From NCBI GenBank assembly GCA_020851635.1, contig JADZCJ010000063.1, positions 56,071 to 120,070 on the forward strand: a stretch of 64,000 nucleotides of DNA. The letters run 5' to 3'. Numbering within the stretch: position 1 is the stretch's first letter; every line of letters begins with the position of its first letter. Position numbers and translations under genes: made by a program. Below, one piece after another: positions 36,001 through 45,804 of the stretch. The notes below the pieces were generated by a model. It was given only the letters and a program-made list of their open reading frames with translations. It ran no database searches and was not told the DNA's origin. This DNA comes from Anaerolineae bacterium (GTDB taxonomy: Bacteria > Chloroflexota > Anaerolineae > UBA4142 > SHND01).

Positions 36001-37882
36001 CGAGATGCCGTTCTATGTCGAGGATGGCATCGAGGAAAATATCCCGCCGCGCCCCCATGCGCGCGGTTTTGTGTCGCAAATCATCAACACACACGAGCCG
36101 CTTGTCATCAACCATAATTTGGCGGAGCGGTTCGCAGAACTGGGCGGCGTGTGGATTGGCGTCAAAGAAACCGAGACGCGTTCGTATCTGGGGATGCCCT
36201 TGATTGCGGGTGATCGGGCGCTTGGCGTGATCGCGCTCAACTCTACGCTAGAGGGGCGATTCTCCGAGGCGGACCGGCGGCTGCTCGAGACGATTGCGTC
36301 CGCTGTTGCATCTGCCGTCCAGAGCGCGCGTCTCTATGAACAGACACGGTTTGCGCTGGCGGAAACAGAACGCCTCGCGCTGCGCGAACGCGAGTCAGCC
36401 GAGCAGGTGCAGGCGCTCAATCGCCGGCTGACGCGCGAGGGCTGGCGCGGCTATTTGAACCAGTTAAACAACAATCTGGTGGTCCAGGCGGACGGCGGGA
36501 GCGCGCTGCCTGCCGACATAAACGGCAACGGTGGCAATGGACATGCGCGCACGCGTGTGCCGATTCATCTGCGCGGCGAATTGATCGGCGAAATCGAACT
36601 CGAAGCCGACGATGCCAGCCCACCCATGAGCGAGGACGAGTTGGAACTCGTCACGCATGTGGCGGAAAATATCGGTCTTGCTCTCGACAATGCGCGGCTC
36701 TTTACGGAAACTCAGCGCCGCGTCACGGAACTTGACGCGTTGAATCAGATTTCGCAGGCGGTCACGACCGAGCTGGCTCTCGATCCGCTCCTTGACCTGA
36801 TCGGCGACCAAGTGCGCTCTATTTTTGAGGTTGACAATGTCTATATTGCGCTCTATGAGCGCGCGAGCGGGCGCATCGAACTGCCTTATTTCGTAAACGA
36901 TGGAGAACGGGTGCAGGTCGAGCCAATCGAGTTTGGTGAGGGCATTACGTCTCACATCATCCGCACGCGCGAGCCGCTCGTGATCAACCGCGACACGGAT
37001 GCGGTGATGGCGCAGCTCGGCGCCAAAACCTATGGCAATTCGGCAAAATCATATCTGGGTGTGCCCGTCATCGTCGGCGAAGATGTGATCGGCGTAATCA
37101 GCATTCAGAGCTCTCAGCGTGAAGGCATGTTCGACCAGGCGAATGTGCGCTTGATGGAGACCATCGCGGCGACGGTCGGCGCAGCGATTCAAAACGCACA
37201 GCTCTATGGCGCGATGCAGCAAGAGGTTGTGACCCGCCAGCGCGCCGAACAAGAGATTAAACTCTCTCTGCGCGAAAAAGAAGTCCTGCTCAAGGAAATC
37301 CATCATCGTGTCAAAAACAACCTGCAAATCATCACTTCGCTTTTGAATCTACAGTCCGCGTATTTCAAAGACCCCGAAGCGAGCGCAATGTTCCGCGAAA
37401 GCCAATCGCGTGTGCGCTCGATGGCGCTGATTCACGAAAAACTGTACCAGTCCAAAGACCTGGCGCGCGTGGATTTCGATGCCTATGTGCGCGATCTGGT
37501 GGTCTATTTGTTTCGCTCGTATGCTTCCAATCCCGACCAGATCGGCGTCGTCATTGACATGCCCGGAATGTTCCTGGCGATTGATGCCGCGATCCCATGC
37601 GGTCTGATTATCAGCGAGCTCGTAACCAACACGCTCAAGTATGCGTTTCCTGACGGCAAGCGCGGCGAGCTTTATCTGGGTCTGGCTGCCGTTGGGGATG
37701 GCAATCTTTGCCTCCAGGTGCGTGACAATGGAATTGGCTTGAAAGAGGATTTTGATTGGCGCTCGAGTGACTCGCTTGGCTTGCAGCTGGTGAGCACGTT
37801 GACCTCCCAATTGCACGGCAAAATCAACGTCAGCGGGCAGGGTGGGACGCGCTTTACCATCACATTCCCGGACCAGACGTAA
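33014..37882 (+). CDS. Membrane sensor histidine kinase with Cache, HAMP, GAF repeats and HisKA_2 core
   Basis: A 1622-residue kinase. About seven membrane helices occupy 18-212, then an extracytoplasmic Cache-like region (about 213-490), a further helix (about 500-520), HAMP ([20 protein letters not shown]), GAF domains at about 600-775, 780-950, 950-1120 and 1240-1400 with a half GAF at 1130-1235. The HisKA_2 box [20 protein letters not shown] (His near 1425) and an ATPase domain (about 1520-1622, with [15 protein letters not shown] and LGLQLVSTL) complete it. This is the first gene of the sensory cluster with a catalytic core. HisKA_2 kinases often signal to ANTAR or PAS regulators; none is seen, but a receiver-containing hybrid follows. 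Confidence 0.92.
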   Translation: MTSRTTPTEPTSDQRRNAIIACVIGMIAIGSTIPSAAEPFARDNSWVVYANLLSGVVPTFAWLAGLILVLRNRLELGIQIGLIPSLIAIPVTSYWMEGVGLANAIAVGVGATIIAGVCLRPTLARLYMGAGIGAAIASLLIDAMAPRPRLIPEQGALLIFTVTFVAVIALVMFLFLQFPRYTLRTKLIIVFVGLALVSTIAVTLVATNAIRNNLIEQAARDLRTRAQAAALSIGLTVERNVDRLTTMSLDKRVQNDVSLISDSYPADPGDRAQLIANNSARWASADPGDTVIRNALNGELPNSLSQFGDVFLGNQELFMTDSTGSVIAARDWQPTYNFGQETWWKIAYNEGRGAVYVGQPEFNPMINEYGIRIAVPIHSEGRRRVVGVIHSIFTLGALQRALLLNRFGSSGKMDLLFPQGQILTSEGTFRALQPAEFEEIKSGIDRMLATLNYRGTPLLSSQGVVGVAGEHPAPYIRSSVWRTIATVESNELLGAVQSATQAALVVGMVTIGVAILLALLLAQFLTRPIRHLTVVAEQVQGGDLSARAPVESSDEIGMLAQAFNSMTARLQDTLTGLERRVNERTRELSTANLALQSNAAYLSALSDTSTGLFQRLELNQVLQAIVERAGALIGTPDGFVFFAEPGENEIEMRVGSGLYDDLIGTRAQQGVGVAGTVWQTGAPMVVEDYQKWEGRLPGSRRDALHAIAAVPLTRGAAAEGNDKAAQETVGVIGLAFTDPARKFGKTEVEVLQRFAQLASIALDNAQLYASSENRVEELGALNTISQMVIQTDTLASTVVGVGEEVRRIFDADFGYFALLSADGTHLEFPYAVDDGKRVNLPPLPVGEGLTWQVISTGESLLLSHASETDYARLGALDSGDGESPHSLLAVPIRARDRVIGALSVQRVEQDRPFSDNDRALLTTIAANIGVSLENARLAEATQRQLAELSALYRIVTTLNSTQEIKTRLRTVGLDLAQIFNVSSVYIALHDAAHNMVEMPFYVEDGIEENIPPRPHARGFVSQIINTHEPLVINHNLAERFAELGGVWIGVKETETRSYLGMPLIAGDRALGVIALNSTLEGRFSEADRRLLETIASAVASAVQSARLYEQTRFALAETERLALRERESAEQVQALNRRLTREGWRGYLNQLNNNLVVQADGGSALPADINGNGGNGHARTRVPIHLRGELIGEIELEADDASPPMSEDELELVTHVAENIGLALDNARLFTETQRRVTELDALNQISQAVTTELALDPLLDLIGDQVRSIFEVDNVYIALYERASGRIELPYFVNDGERVQVEPIEFGEGITSHIIRTREPLVINRDTDAVMAQLGAKTYGNSAKSYLGVPVIVGEDVIGVISIQSSQREGMFDQANVRLMETIAATVGAAIQNAQLYGAMQQEVVTRQRAEQEIKLSLREKEVLLKEIHHRVKNNLQIITSLLNLQSAYFKDPEASAMFRESQSRVRSMALIHEKLYQSKDLARVDFDAYVRDLVVYLFRSYASNPDQIGVVIDMPGMFLAIDAAIPCGLIISELVTNTLKYAFPDGKRGELYLGLAAVGDGNLCLQVRDNGIGLKEDFDWRSSDSLGLQLVSTLTSQLHGKINVSGQGGTRFTITFPDQT

Positions 37883-37924
37883 TTTGACCGAACCCTTGCG
37901 AATCATGCGCCCGAACGCCTGACA

Positions 37925-37933
37925 TGATAGAAT
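37925..37933 (+). promoter_or_regulatory. Extended -10 before the hybrid kinase gene
   Basis: TGATAGAAT is an extended -10 (TAGAAT at 37928-37933) 51 bases before the start codon; no -35 was recognised. It could give the hybrid kinase its own transcript. Confidence 0.4.
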
Positions 37934-37983
37934 AGGCCGACGTCCTGACGCGAACGGCATTATCTCCCGAGAGGCAGCAACGT

Positions 37984-40836
37984 ATGAACGACACGAGAAT
38001 CATGATTGTCGAAGACGAGCGCATCGTCGCCAAAGACCTGCAATTCCGATTGCAGGGGTTGGGCTATCAAGTGGCAGCGATGGCTTCGGAAGGACACGAC
38101 GCCATCAGCAAAGCGGGCGCCATCCGACCGAACCTCGTCTTGATGGACATTCGCTTGGAAAATGGCATGGATGGCATCGAAGCGGCAGAGCAGATCCGCA
38201 GCGAGTTGGATATCCCCGTGGTGTTTCTGACGGCGTATGCTGATCAGGCGACTCTGGCGCGCGCCAAGATCACCGAACCGTTTGGATATATTCTCAAACC
38301 CTTTGAAGAACGCGAACTCCAATCAACGATTGAAATTGCTCTGTATCGTCACAAAGCGGAACAAAAGCTGCGCGACAGTGAACGCCGCTATCGTTCATTG
38401 GTGGACAACAGTCAGGGTCTGATTTGGACGCACGACGAGAGCGGAAAAATCCTGTCCATCAACCCGGCTGCCGCACACCTGCTGGGTTATGAACCAAAAG
38501 AAATCGTCGGACGCCCCCTTGTCGAATTTGTGCCTGCCGAACAGCGCGCCGGGATGGAACGGTATCTCGAACGCATCTTGACGCAGGAAAGCGACGATGG
38601 CGTTGTGGAGGTGTTGACGCGCTCTGGCGAAAAGCGCGTTTTGCAATACCGCAACGCGCGCCATGACGAGCCGGGCAAAAAGACCTTTATTCTGGCGCAC
38701 GGCGCGGATGTCACGGACCGCTTGCGTGTGGAAAAAGTGCTGCGTGACCAGAACGCCTATCTGACCGCCCTCCACGAGACGACACTCGGCTTGATGAGCC
38801 GACTCGACCCGGAAGAATTGCTCGAACAAATCATTGCCCGCGCGGCTGCGCTGGTGGGCACCGAACACGGCTATGTCTTTTTGCTCTCGCCCGAGCACAG
38901 CGACCACGGCGAGCAGGAAATGGTCATGCGCGTGGGAATCGGCGCATACAATGGTTTCAAAGGCACCAAGGCAAATCTCGGCGTGGGGCTTGCGGGCACC
39001 GTCTGGCAATCGGGTGAGCCGTTGGTGGTGGACGATTATCGCAACTGGTCGGGGCGTCTTGCGCTTTCCTCGCGCGATATTTTGCGCGCAGTCGCGGGTG
39101 TGCCGCTGAAATCGGGCGCGCAGACGGTGGGCGTGCTCGGGTTGGCGTATCTGGAACAAGACAGACGCTTTGATAAAGCCGAGATGCAGGCGCTGGCGCG
39201 TTTTGCCGAATTGGCGGCGATTGCGCTGGACAATGCGCGCCTCTATCAAGCCGCCCAGTCGGAATTGGGCGAACGCAAACGCGCCCAGGAGCAAATGCGC
39301 CGTTCCGAAACATTTCTCACGGCGGTCGTGGACAATTTGCCCTACATGATTTTTGTCAAGGACGCGCAGGATTTGCGCTTTGTGCGTCTCAGTCGGTCGG
39401 GCGAGGACATGCTCGGCATCACAACAGGCGCGCTGCTGGGCAAGAATGATTATGATTTGTTTCCGACCGAAGAGGCGGTCTTTTTTGAAAAAAAGGACCG
39501 CGAGACCCTGGCGTCGGGCAAGCTGGTTGACATCCCGGAAGAGCCGATCGAGACCCCGGGCGGTCTGCGTTACCTGCACACCAAAAAAATCCCCATCCTG
39601 GACGCGGATGGACAGCCGAAATATCTGCTGGGCATCTCGGAAGATATCACCGAGCGGAAACTTGAAGAGGAACGGCAAAAGGTGTTTGAGCGCAAGATGC
39701 AGGAAACGCAAAAACTCGAATCGCTCGGCGTCCTCGCCGGCGGCATCGCGCACGATTTCAACAATTTGCTCGTTTCTATTCTTGGCAATGTGGGTTTGGT
39801 GCTGGTTGACCTGGAATCAAATTCGCCTGTGCGTGAACCCGTCGAACAAATCAAGGTCGCCGCGCAGCGCGCTGCCGACTTGACTCGCCAGATGTTGGCG
39901 TATTCGGGCAAAGGGCGCTTTGTGATGCAGCGCATCAATCTCAACAGCGTCATTACCGAAATCACACAACTCTTGCATGTTTCAATCAGCAAGAACGCGC
40001 AGCTCAAGTTCAACCTCATGCAAAACCTTCCGCCGATTGAGGGCGATGTGACCCAGGTGCGCCAGGTCTTGATGAACCTGATTGTCAACGCGTCGGATGC
40101 CATCGGCGACCGGCAGGGCGCAATCAGTCTCTCGACCGGCGCGGTGAATGCGGACCGCGAATATCTGGCGGGAAGCTTCATGGTGCCCGACTTGCCCGAA
40201 GGAGCGTATGTGTTTGTCGAGGTCGCGGATGACGGTGTGGGCATGGACCGTGAAACGCAGACAAAAATTTTTGACCCATTCTTTACCACCAAATTCACCG
40301 GGCGCGGGCTGGGTCTGGCGGCGGTTTTGGGCATTGTGCGGGGACATGCCGGCGCAATCAAAGTCTATAGCGAATCCGGACAGGGCTCGGTCTTTCGAGT
40401 GCTTTTCCCTGTCAAGGAAATCCCTCGCGAAGCCGAAAAGACGCCCAGCGATTCTCTCCAAGCCAAAGGCAACGGCACGGTCCTGGTGATTGATGATGAA
40501 GAGGTCGTCCGAAATGTGACCAAACGCATGTTGGCGCGTCTCGGGTATACGCCCTTGTTGGCGGAGGATGGACCGGCGGGCGTGGAAATGTATCAAAAAT
40601 TCAAGGACGCTATAGTTTGTGTCCTGTTGGACATGACCATGCCGCGCATGAGTGGCGAGGAAACGCTTGGGCATCTGAAACGCATAAAACCCGACGCCCG
40701 GGTGCTGCTCATGAGCGGCTATTCAGAGCAAGAGGCAGGGAACCGCTTTAACGGCAAGGGCGTTTCTGCGTTCATGCAAAAGCCCTATACCCCGCAAGAC
40801 CTTCAAGAGAAACTTGACGAGGTGTTGGGACATTAG
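37984..40836 (+). CDS. Hybrid histidine kinase (REC-PAS-GAF-PAS-HisKA-HATPase-REC)
   Basis: A 950-residue cytoplasmic hybrid kinase. An N-terminal receiver (acceptor Asp55 in LVLMDIRLENGMDG), PAS at about 130-250, GAF at 255-425 with VVDDYRNW, a second PAS at 435-555, HisKA with GGIAHDFNNLLVSI (His near 588), an ATPase domain (VADDGVGM, GRGLGLAAVLGI), and a C-terminal receiver (VLVIDDEEVV, LLDMTMPRMSGEE). Both receivers keep their Asp and Lys (LKPF and QKPY), so phosphotransfer in and out is possible; the N-terminal receiver could accept phosphate from the HisKA_2 kinase just upstream. GAGAGG precedes ATG 37984. A terminator follows at 40933. Confidence 0.93.
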   Translation: MNDTRIMIVEDERIVAKDLQFRLQGLGYQVAAMASEGHDAISKAGAIRPNLVLMDIRLENGMDGIEAAEQIRSELDIPVVFLTAYADQATLARAKITEPFGYILKPFEERELQSTIEIALYRHKAEQKLRDSERRYRSLVDNSQGLIWTHDESGKILSINPAAAHLLGYEPKEIVGRPLVEFVPAEQRAGMERYLERILTQESDDGVVEVLTRSGEKRVLQYRNARHDEPGKKTFILAHGADVTDRLRVEKVLRDQNAYLTALHETTLGLMSRLDPEELLEQIIARAAALVGTEHGYVFLLSPEHSDHGEQEMVMRVGIGAYNGFKGTKANLGVGLAGTVWQSGEPLVVDDYRNWSGRLALSSRDILRAVAGVPLKSGAQTVGVLGLAYLEQDRRFDKAEMQALARFAELAAIALDNARLYQAAQSELGERKRAQEQMRRSETFLTAVVDNLPYMIFVKDAQDLRFVRLSRSGEDMLGITTGALLGKNDYDLFPTEEAVFFEKKDRETLASGKLVDIPEEPIETPGGLRYLHTKKIPILDADGQPKYLLGISEDITERKLEEERQKVFERKMQETQKLESLGVLAGGIAHDFNNLLVSILGNVGLVLVDLESNSPVREPVEQIKVAAQRAADLTRQMLAYSGKGRFVMQRINLNSVITEITQLLHVSISKNAQLKFNLMQNLPPIEGDVTQVRQVLMNLIVNASDAIGDRQGAISLSTGAVNADREYLAGSFMVPDLPEGAYVFVEVADDGVGMDRETQTKIFDPFFTTKFTGRGLGLAAVLGIVRGHAGAIKVYSESGQGSVFRVLFPVKEIPREAEKTPSDSLQAKGNGTVLVIDDEEVVRNVTKRMLARLGYTPLLAEDGPAGVEMYQKFKDAIVCVLLDMTMPRMSGEETLGHLKRIKPDARVLLMSGYSEQEAGNRFNGKGVSAFMQKPYTPQDLQEKLDEVLGH

Positions 40837-40932
40837 TTTTTGATTTTTTAGCCGACGGCGCGCACTATGCAGGTTGACATAAGGTGATGAGGGATTTCGC
40901 GACATGGCGCGCGCAAGCAAATATTGAAATGG

Positions 40933-40964
40933 GGTGGGCGGTCAAAAATCGCCCACCTTTTTTT
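40933..40964 (+). terminator. Rho-independent terminator of the sensory gene cluster
   Basis: GGTGGGCG (40933-40940) pairs with CGCCCACC (40950-40957), followed by TTTTTTT. It closes the sensory cluster about 100 bases after the hybrid kinase gene. Confidence 0.92.
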
Positions 40965-41068
40965 GTCTGGCGGTCTATTTGTGCCGCTTTTTCAAACCTG
41001 ATAGCTTTTGACAGCAAGTGGCAAGGTAAAAGCAGGTCCGTATTAGTATCATAACACGAGCAAATTTC

Positions 41069-42286
41069 ATGGATTATTCCTCCAGACTAGAGGGTTTTTA
41101 CAAACTCTCGCCGGGACAGCGCATCGAATGGCTCGCACAAATCATCAATCTCGGTCATGTTGAGGTTGACGATTTATTGAGCGGCGGGCTGGGACTGGAA
41201 GAGGCAGACCGTCTCTCCGAGAACGTGGTCGGCTTGTTTGACCTGCCGTTCGGCATCGCTGCGAACTTTACAATAAATGACCGAGATTATTTGATTCCGA
41301 TGGTTACAGAAGAACCTTCGGTGATCGCCGCTTGCAGCCATGCCGCCAAGATCGTTCGCGCCTCGGGCGGATTTCACGCGCGCGCCGCTGACCCGGTCAT
41401 GGTGGGGCAGATCCAGTTGATTTTCGAGCCGGTCCAGGAGCTGCCGGGCGAATCGAACAAACTGGCAGAGACAGTTGCCCGGCTCAAGGCAAGCCACAAC
41501 CAGATTCTGGCGGCAAAAACCGAATTGTTGGAACTCGCAAACCAGGCGCAGCCCAACCTGGTTAGGCGGGGTGGGGGTGCGCGTGATTTGTGGGTGCGCG
41601 AGTTTTTTGAAACCCGCATCGGACCCATGCTCGTGCTTTATCTCGCCTTTGACACCCGCGATGCAATGGGCGCAAATATGGTCAACACCGCGCTCGAAAG
41701 AATCGGTCCGCATGTGGCAGAGCTGACCGGGGCGCGGGTGCATTTGCGAATCTTGACCAATCTCTCGGACCGCCGCTTGGCGTCCGCCACCTGCCGCATA
41801 ACCACCGAAGCGATTGGCGGCGCGGATGTTGCCAGGTTGATTGTCGAAGCTCAGGTCCTGGCTGAAGTGGACCACTATCGCGCCGCGACTCATAACAAGG
41901 GCATCATGAACGGCATTGACGCCGTGGCGTTGGCAACAGGCAACGATTTTCGGGCAATTGAATCAGGCGCCCATGCCTTTGCCGCGCGAGATGGCGGTTA
42001 CCATCCCCTTTCCATGTGGGAGCAGGCATCGAACGGCGATTTGATTGGCAGTCTGGAACTGCCTTTGGCGGTTGGCATTGTCGGCGGCATGACGAAACTT
42101 CATCGTGTGGCGCAGATTGCGCTGCGAATTTTGGATGTGAAATCGAGTCAAGAGTTGGCGGCGGTCATGGCTGCCGTAGGGCTGGCGCAGAATCTTGCCG
42201 CACTGCGCGCGCTGGCAACGGATGGGATTCAAAAGGGACACATGAAGCTGCACGCGCGACGCCGAGAACTGGAAAATCAAGAGTAA
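41069..42286 (+). CDS. Hydroxymethylglutaryl-CoA reductase, class II (degradative-type sequence)
   Basis: A 405-residue HMG-CoA reductase. Class II motifs are LSENVVGLFDLPFGIAANF, VTEEPSVIAACSHAAKI (catalytic Glu), HNKGIMNGIDAVALATGNDFRAIE described by its Lys and Asp, and the C-terminal flap GIQKGHMKLHAR with the catalytic His. The name degradative comes from Pseudomonas; next to an HMG-CoA synthase it more likely works forward, making mevalonate. It is the first gene after the sensory cluster's terminator and lies 6 bases before the synthase gene. Slightly shorter than the usual 425-430 residues. Confidence 0.93.
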   Translation: MDYSSRLEGFYKLSPGQRIEWLAQIINLGHVEVDDLLSGGLGLEEADRLSENVVGLFDLPFGIAANFTINDRDYLIPMVTEEPSVIAACSHAAKIVRASGGFHARAADPVMVGQIQLIFEPVQELPGESNKLAETVARLKASHNQILAAKTELLELANQAQPNLVRRGGGARDLWVREFFETRIGPMLVLYLAFDTRDAMGANMVNTALERIGPHVAELTGARVHLRILTNLSDRRLASATCRITTEAIGGADVARLIVEAQVLAEVDHYRAATHNKGIMNGIDAVALATGNDFRAIESGAHAFAARDGGYHPLSMWEQASNGDLIGSLELPLAVGIVGGMTKLHRVAQIALRILDVKSSQELAAVMAAVGLAQNLAALRALATDGIQKGHMKLHARRRELENQE

Positions 42287-42292
42287 ATACCC

Positions 42293-43351
42293 ATGTCGTC
42301 AGTTATGAAACCAAAGCGAGCGGTTGGCATTGTCGGTTACGGCGCATATGTGCCGCGTTATCGGATCAAGGCGCAAGAGATCGCGCGAGTGTGGGGTGGC
42401 GTGGGCGATGCTCTGCCGATCGAGGAAAAGGCGGTGCCGGGGTTGGACGAAGACACCGTCACAATGAGCATCGAAGCGGCGCGGAATGCGCTGGCGCGCG
42501 CCGAACTTGACGCTCACACCCTGCGCGCCGTGTGGGTCGGCAGCGAATCGCATCCCTATGCGGTCAAGCCGTCGTCCACCCTTGTCGCCGAAGCGCTGGG
42601 CGCGAGCGGCGAGGTGCTTGCGGGCGATTGGCAGTTTGCCTGCAAAGCCGGGACCGAAGCGATGCAGGCGGCAATCGCGCTCGTCGGCAGCGAGATGGCG
42701 GACTATGCCCTGGCAATTGGGATGGATACGGCGCAGGGGCGTCCACATGACGCATTGGAATACACCGCGGGCGCGGGCGGCGCGGCGTTCGTGATGGGAC
42801 CCGTCGAAAATGCGCTCGCGGTGCTCGAGGGCTCATATTCATACGTCACCGACACACCCGATTTCTTTCGCCGCGCCTATCAACACTATCCCGAACACGG
42901 CAACCGTTTCACCGGCGAACCGGCGTATTTTGATCATACGCTGCAAGCCACCGGCAATTTTCTCGAATTGATGAATTTGGAGCCGCGTGACTTTCAGTGG
43001 GCGATCTTTCACCAGCCCAATGTCAAGTTTCCGCACCAGGCAGCCAGACAGCTCGGGTTCACCCGCGACCAGATCATGACCGGCTTGTTGGCGGGCAAGA
43101 TCGGTAACACATACGCAGGCGCCGCGCTAATTGGAATGACGAACGTGCTTGACCATGCCAAACCCGGTGACCGTATCCTGCTCGTCTCGTTCGGGTCGGG
43201 GGCAGGCAGTGACGTTTTTTCGTATGTGGCTACGGACAAATTGAACGCGCGCCGCGACCTCGCCCGGCGCACCGCATTCTATCTTGGTCGCCGCGAGCTA
43301 ATTGACTATGCGCGTTATGCCAGGTTCAGAAACAAACTGGTCATGAATTAG
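42293..43351 (+). CDS. Hydroxymethylglutaryl-CoA synthase (archaeal-type)
   Basis: A 352-residue thiolase-fold enzyme joining acetoacetyl-CoA and acetyl-CoA. It starts [15 protein letters not shown], has the nucleophile Cys in [14 protein letters not shown], and the FHQPNVKFP segment with the catalytic His. Length and motifs resemble archaeal synthases, which work with a thiolase and a DUF35 protein, rather than the longer eukaryal/Gram-positive type. An alternative ATG is at 42305. It shares a transcript with the reductase gene. Confidence 0.92.
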   Translation: MSSVMKPKRAVGIVGYGAYVPRYRIKAQEIARVWGGVGDALPIEEKAVPGLDEDTVTMSIEAARNALARAELDAHTLRAVWVGSESHPYAVKPSSTLVAEALGASGEVLAGDWQFACKAGTEAMQAAIALVGSEMADYALAIGMDTAQGRPHDALEYTAGAGGAAFVMGPVENALAVLEGSYSYVTDTPDFFRRAYQHYPEHGNRFTGEPAYFDHTLQATGNFLELMNLEPRDFQWAIFHQPNVKFPHQAARQLGFTRDQIMTGLLAGKIGNTYAGAALIGMTNVLDHAKPGDRILLVSFGSGAGSDVFSYVATDKLNARRDLARRTAFYLGRRELIDYARYARFRNKLVMN

Positions 43352-43411
43352 GAATAAACCAGAGACCCGAGTATCGGGGCTTGATGGTCCGGTTTCTGGA
43401 CTCTATCTCTT

Positions 43412-43876
43412 ATGTCTACAGAAATCGCCGAGTATCTTGACTCAATCAACCGCCAGCGCGCGAGAATCTGGCAGACGGTAGAATCTGCGGATCCGCGCAG
43501 CTTGAATTGGACGCCGACCGGTGAGCAAACCAATTCGCTTTTTGTGCTGACGACGCACGTAATTGGCTCAGAGCACGGGTGGATTTACGAGATTCTTGGG
43601 AACGGCGCACAAACGCGCAACCGCCCCGCGGAATTTTCGGCGCGAGGTGACAATCTGGATGGATTGCGCGTCGAGTATGAACGGGTGGCGGAGGAGACAA
43701 GCCGGGTCTTGTTGGCGCTCACCGACAGCGATCTGGGCACAACGCGCCACTGCGCGGGTCACGGTGACAAGACGGTGCGCTGGATCATTTTGCATGTGAT
43801 CGAACATATCTCTGAGCATTTGGGTCAGATGGAACTGACAAAACAGTTGTGGGAGCAAACCGGGACCGGAGCTTGA
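43412..43876 (+). CDS. DinB family protein
   Basis: A 154-residue four-helix protein of the DinB/YfiT family. Putative metal-binding histidines are in LTTHVIGSEHGWIYEIL and ILHVIEHISEHLGQMEL. Members include thiol-dependent transferases (for mycothiol or bacillithiol) and many damage-inducible proteins of unknown activity. It separates HMG-CoA synthase from thiolase and looks like an insertion into the mevalonate module; a second DinB protein is encoded at 59091. Confidence 0.85.
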   Translation: MSTEIAEYLDSINRQRARIWQTVESADPRSLNWTPTGEQTNSLFVLTTHVIGSEHGWIYEILGNGAQTRNRPAEFSARGDNLDGLRVEYERVAEETSRVLLALTDSDLGTTRHCAGHGDKTVRWIILHVIEHISEHLGQMELTKQLWEQTGTGA

Positions 43877-43892
43877 GATTTAGGAACTCATG

Positions 43893-43983
43893 TTACGCAG
43901 TAAATGTCATTTCGACCGTTTTTGCGAGAAATCTCTCTTGGGAAAACCGAGATTTCTCACTTTGTTCGAAATGACATGCGTAA
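43893..43983. repeat. Palindromic intergenic repeat, family 3
   Basis: Outer arms TTACGCA and TGTCATTTCGA on the left are matched on the right by the reverse complement (CGAAATGACATGCGTAA); inner arms GAGAAATCTC (43926-43935) and GAGATTTCTC (43949-43958) pair across a short loop. Such GTCATTTCGA/AGAAATCT palindromes are common scattered repeats in several phyla. Directly downstream, CCAATCTCTAGTCTCCAATC continues as an imperfect 7-base tandem (44010-44035). Confidence 0.7.
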
Positions 43984-44056
43984 GGTGAATTAGGAATACA
44001 CAACGCTTTCCAATCTCTAGTCTCCAATCTCCAATGCACCAGCAGCTCTAAATCTT

Positions 44057-45211
44057 ATGCGTGACGTTTCAATAATTGGGGTAGGTCAAACGCCCGTGCG
44101 CGAGCACTGGGACAAAAGTTTGCGCGAGTTGGCAGTAGAGGCGACGCTTGCCGCGCTGCAGGACGCGCATGTGCAGGATGTAGATGCCATCTATGTCGGC
44201 AACATGCTGAGCGGCGAATTGACGCGTCAGGAACATCTCGGCGCGCTCATCGCCGACCAGTTGGGGCTGGGCGGTATCGCGGCAATAAAGGTGGAAGCGG
44301 CATGTGGCGCGGGCGGCGCAGCCATCCATGCCGCGCATCTCGCCGTGGCGTCGGGTCAATACCGGCGCGTAGCCGTGGTTGGCGTCGAGAAAATGACAGA
44401 CCTCTGGAATGGCAGCGTAACCGCAGGGTTGGCGATGGCTTCCGACGGCGAATACGAAGCGGCGAACGGCATCTCGTTTGTCGGACTGAATGCCATGATG
44501 ATGCGCCGTTACATGTATGAATACGATCTGGTCGAAGAAGATTTTGCGCCCTTTGCTCTCAATGCGCATGCCAACGCGGTCAACAACCCCAACGCCATGT
44601 ATCGCAAAGCGGTGACGATCGAACAATTCACTCAAGCCAAAAAAGTTGCCGACCCCATTTCTCTTTTCGACGCATCGCCGGTCTGCGACGGCGCGGCGGC
44701 GCTCATTCTTTCCCGGAGCGAGTATTTGAATGGTAATGGCGCGCGCGCCATCCAAATCGTGGCAAGCGCCGTTGCCACCGATACATTGGCATTGCATGAC
44801 CGCCAGGACCCGCTGTGGCTCCGCGCCGTAGAACTGTCGTCCATCAAGGCATACGCGCAGGCGGCTGTCACGCCGCAGAATATTGACTTGTTCGAACTGC
44901 ACGACGCGTTCTCGATCGTCGGACCCATGTCACTCGAAGCGGCGGGATTTGCGCCGCGTGGGGCGGGGACCTATCTGGCGCGTGATGGCGGGATTTCGGT
45001 CCACGGCAAACTGCCGATCAGCACCATGGGCGGACTCAAGGCGCGCGGTCATCCGATTGGCGCAAGCGGGGTCTATCAGGTCGTTGAAGCGGTCCAGCAG
45101 CTGCGCGGCGAGGCGAGAAAAAACCAAGTCCCGGACGCGCGCTATGCCATGACCCAGTCACTCGGTGGAGTGGCGGCGACCGCCGTCACACATATTCTAA
45201 AAGGCAAGTGA
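44057..45211 (+). CDS. Thiolase (archaeal/SCP-x-type acetyl-CoA acetyltransferase)
   Basis: A 384-residue thiolase. The acylated Cys is in VEAACGAGGAAIHAAHLA, the His pair is in FELHDAFSIVGPM and LKARGHPIGASG. The usual second Cys motif near the end reads TQSLGGVAATAV, as in SCP-x/archaeal types. Next to DUF35 and HMG-CoA synthase it should supply acetoacetyl-CoA in the same enzyme complex, as shown for methanogens. ATG 44057 has no strong ribosome site. Confidence 0.92.
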   Translation: MRDVSIIGVGQTPVREHWDKSLRELAVEATLAALQDAHVQDVDAIYVGNMLSGELTRQEHLGALIADQLGLGGIAAIKVEAACGAGGAAIHAAHLAVASGQYRRVAVVGVEKMTDLWNGSVTAGLAMASDGEYEAANGISFVGLNAMMMRRYMYEYDLVEEDFAPFALNAHANAVNNPNAMYRKAVTIEQFTQAKKVADPISLFDASPVCDGAAALILSRSEYLNGNGARAIQIVASAVATDTLALHDRQDPLWLRAVELSSIKAYAQAAVTPQNIDLFELHDAFSIVGPMSLEAAGFAPRGAGTYLARDGGISVHGKLPISTMGGLKARGHPIGASGVYQVVEAVQQLRGEARKNQVPDARYAMTQSLGGVAATAVTHILKGK

Positions 45212-45220
45212 GTTTCGAAT

Positions 45221-45634
45221 ATGGCAGAGAATCTTGCTACCCATTGGCGGCTGCGCGCACAGCGCTATCAACTCGTCGGCAGCGTATGCTCGAAATGTGC
45301 CGCCAAATACTTTCCTCCGCGCCAGGTCTGCCCCAAATGTCGCGGCACGGAGTTTGAGCCGTTACGGTTCAGCGGCAACGGCGAGTTGTATTCATTTACT
45401 ACCTTGCGTTCTGCCCCGGCGGGATTTGAGAGTTACACGCCCTATTCGGTTGGCATGGTCAAACTGGATGAAGGTCCACTTGTCGAGGCAATGCTGACAG
45501 ATGTCAATGAGGATGAATTGGCGATTGGTATGCGGATGGAGATGGTCACCCGCAAGATTCGCGAAGAAGATGGCGAACGAGGTTTGTTGATCTATGGATA
45601 CAAGTTTCGACCCGCCCAATCGCGCGCGCCTTGA
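45221..45634 (+). CDS. Zn-ribbon/OB-fold protein (DUF35), acyl-CoA-binding scaffold
   Basis: A 137-residue protein with rubredoxin-like zinc ribbon (CSKCAAKYFPPRQVCPKCRG) and an OB-fold beta barrel (GELYSFTTLRSAP, SYTPYSVGMVKLDEGPLVEAML). In archaea DUF35 proteins bridge thiolase and HMG-CoA synthase and hold the shared CoA-binding site, letting the endergonic thiolase step be driven by the synthase. It lies 9 bases after the thiolase stop. Confidence 0.92.
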   Translation: MAENLATHWRLRAQRYQLVGSVCSKCAAKYFPPRQVCPKCRGTEFEPLRFSGNGELYSFTTLRSAPAGFESYTPYSVGMVKLDEGPLVEAMLTDVNEDELAIGMRMEMVTRKIREEDGERGLLIYGYKFRPAQSRAP

Positions 45635-45671
45635 GGCGGGCGTCCCATAGACTCGCGGAATCACAAAGTGT

Positions 45672-45720
45672 TGCGGCGGTGGAGACTCATAATAGGGTTT
45701 CCACCGCCGCATCATTTTTT
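45672..45720 (+). terminator. Rho-independent terminator after the mevalonate module
   Basis: TGCGGCGGTGGA (45672-45683) pairs perfectly with TCCACCGCCGCA (45700-45711); TCAT and a T-run follow to 45720. Confidence 0.92.
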
Positions 45721-45804
45721 CGCCACCTTTGAGGCGCTTGTGCCGCATCGGTTTATCCCCCGGATGCGCCGGACGACACAACCTGTTTTCTCAAACTATT
45801 CTCG

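Noticed and set aside
43412..43876. DinB protein as part of the mevalonate pathway
   Set aside because: Only position supports it; the family has no known role there and a repeat lies beside it, so it is treated as an insertion.
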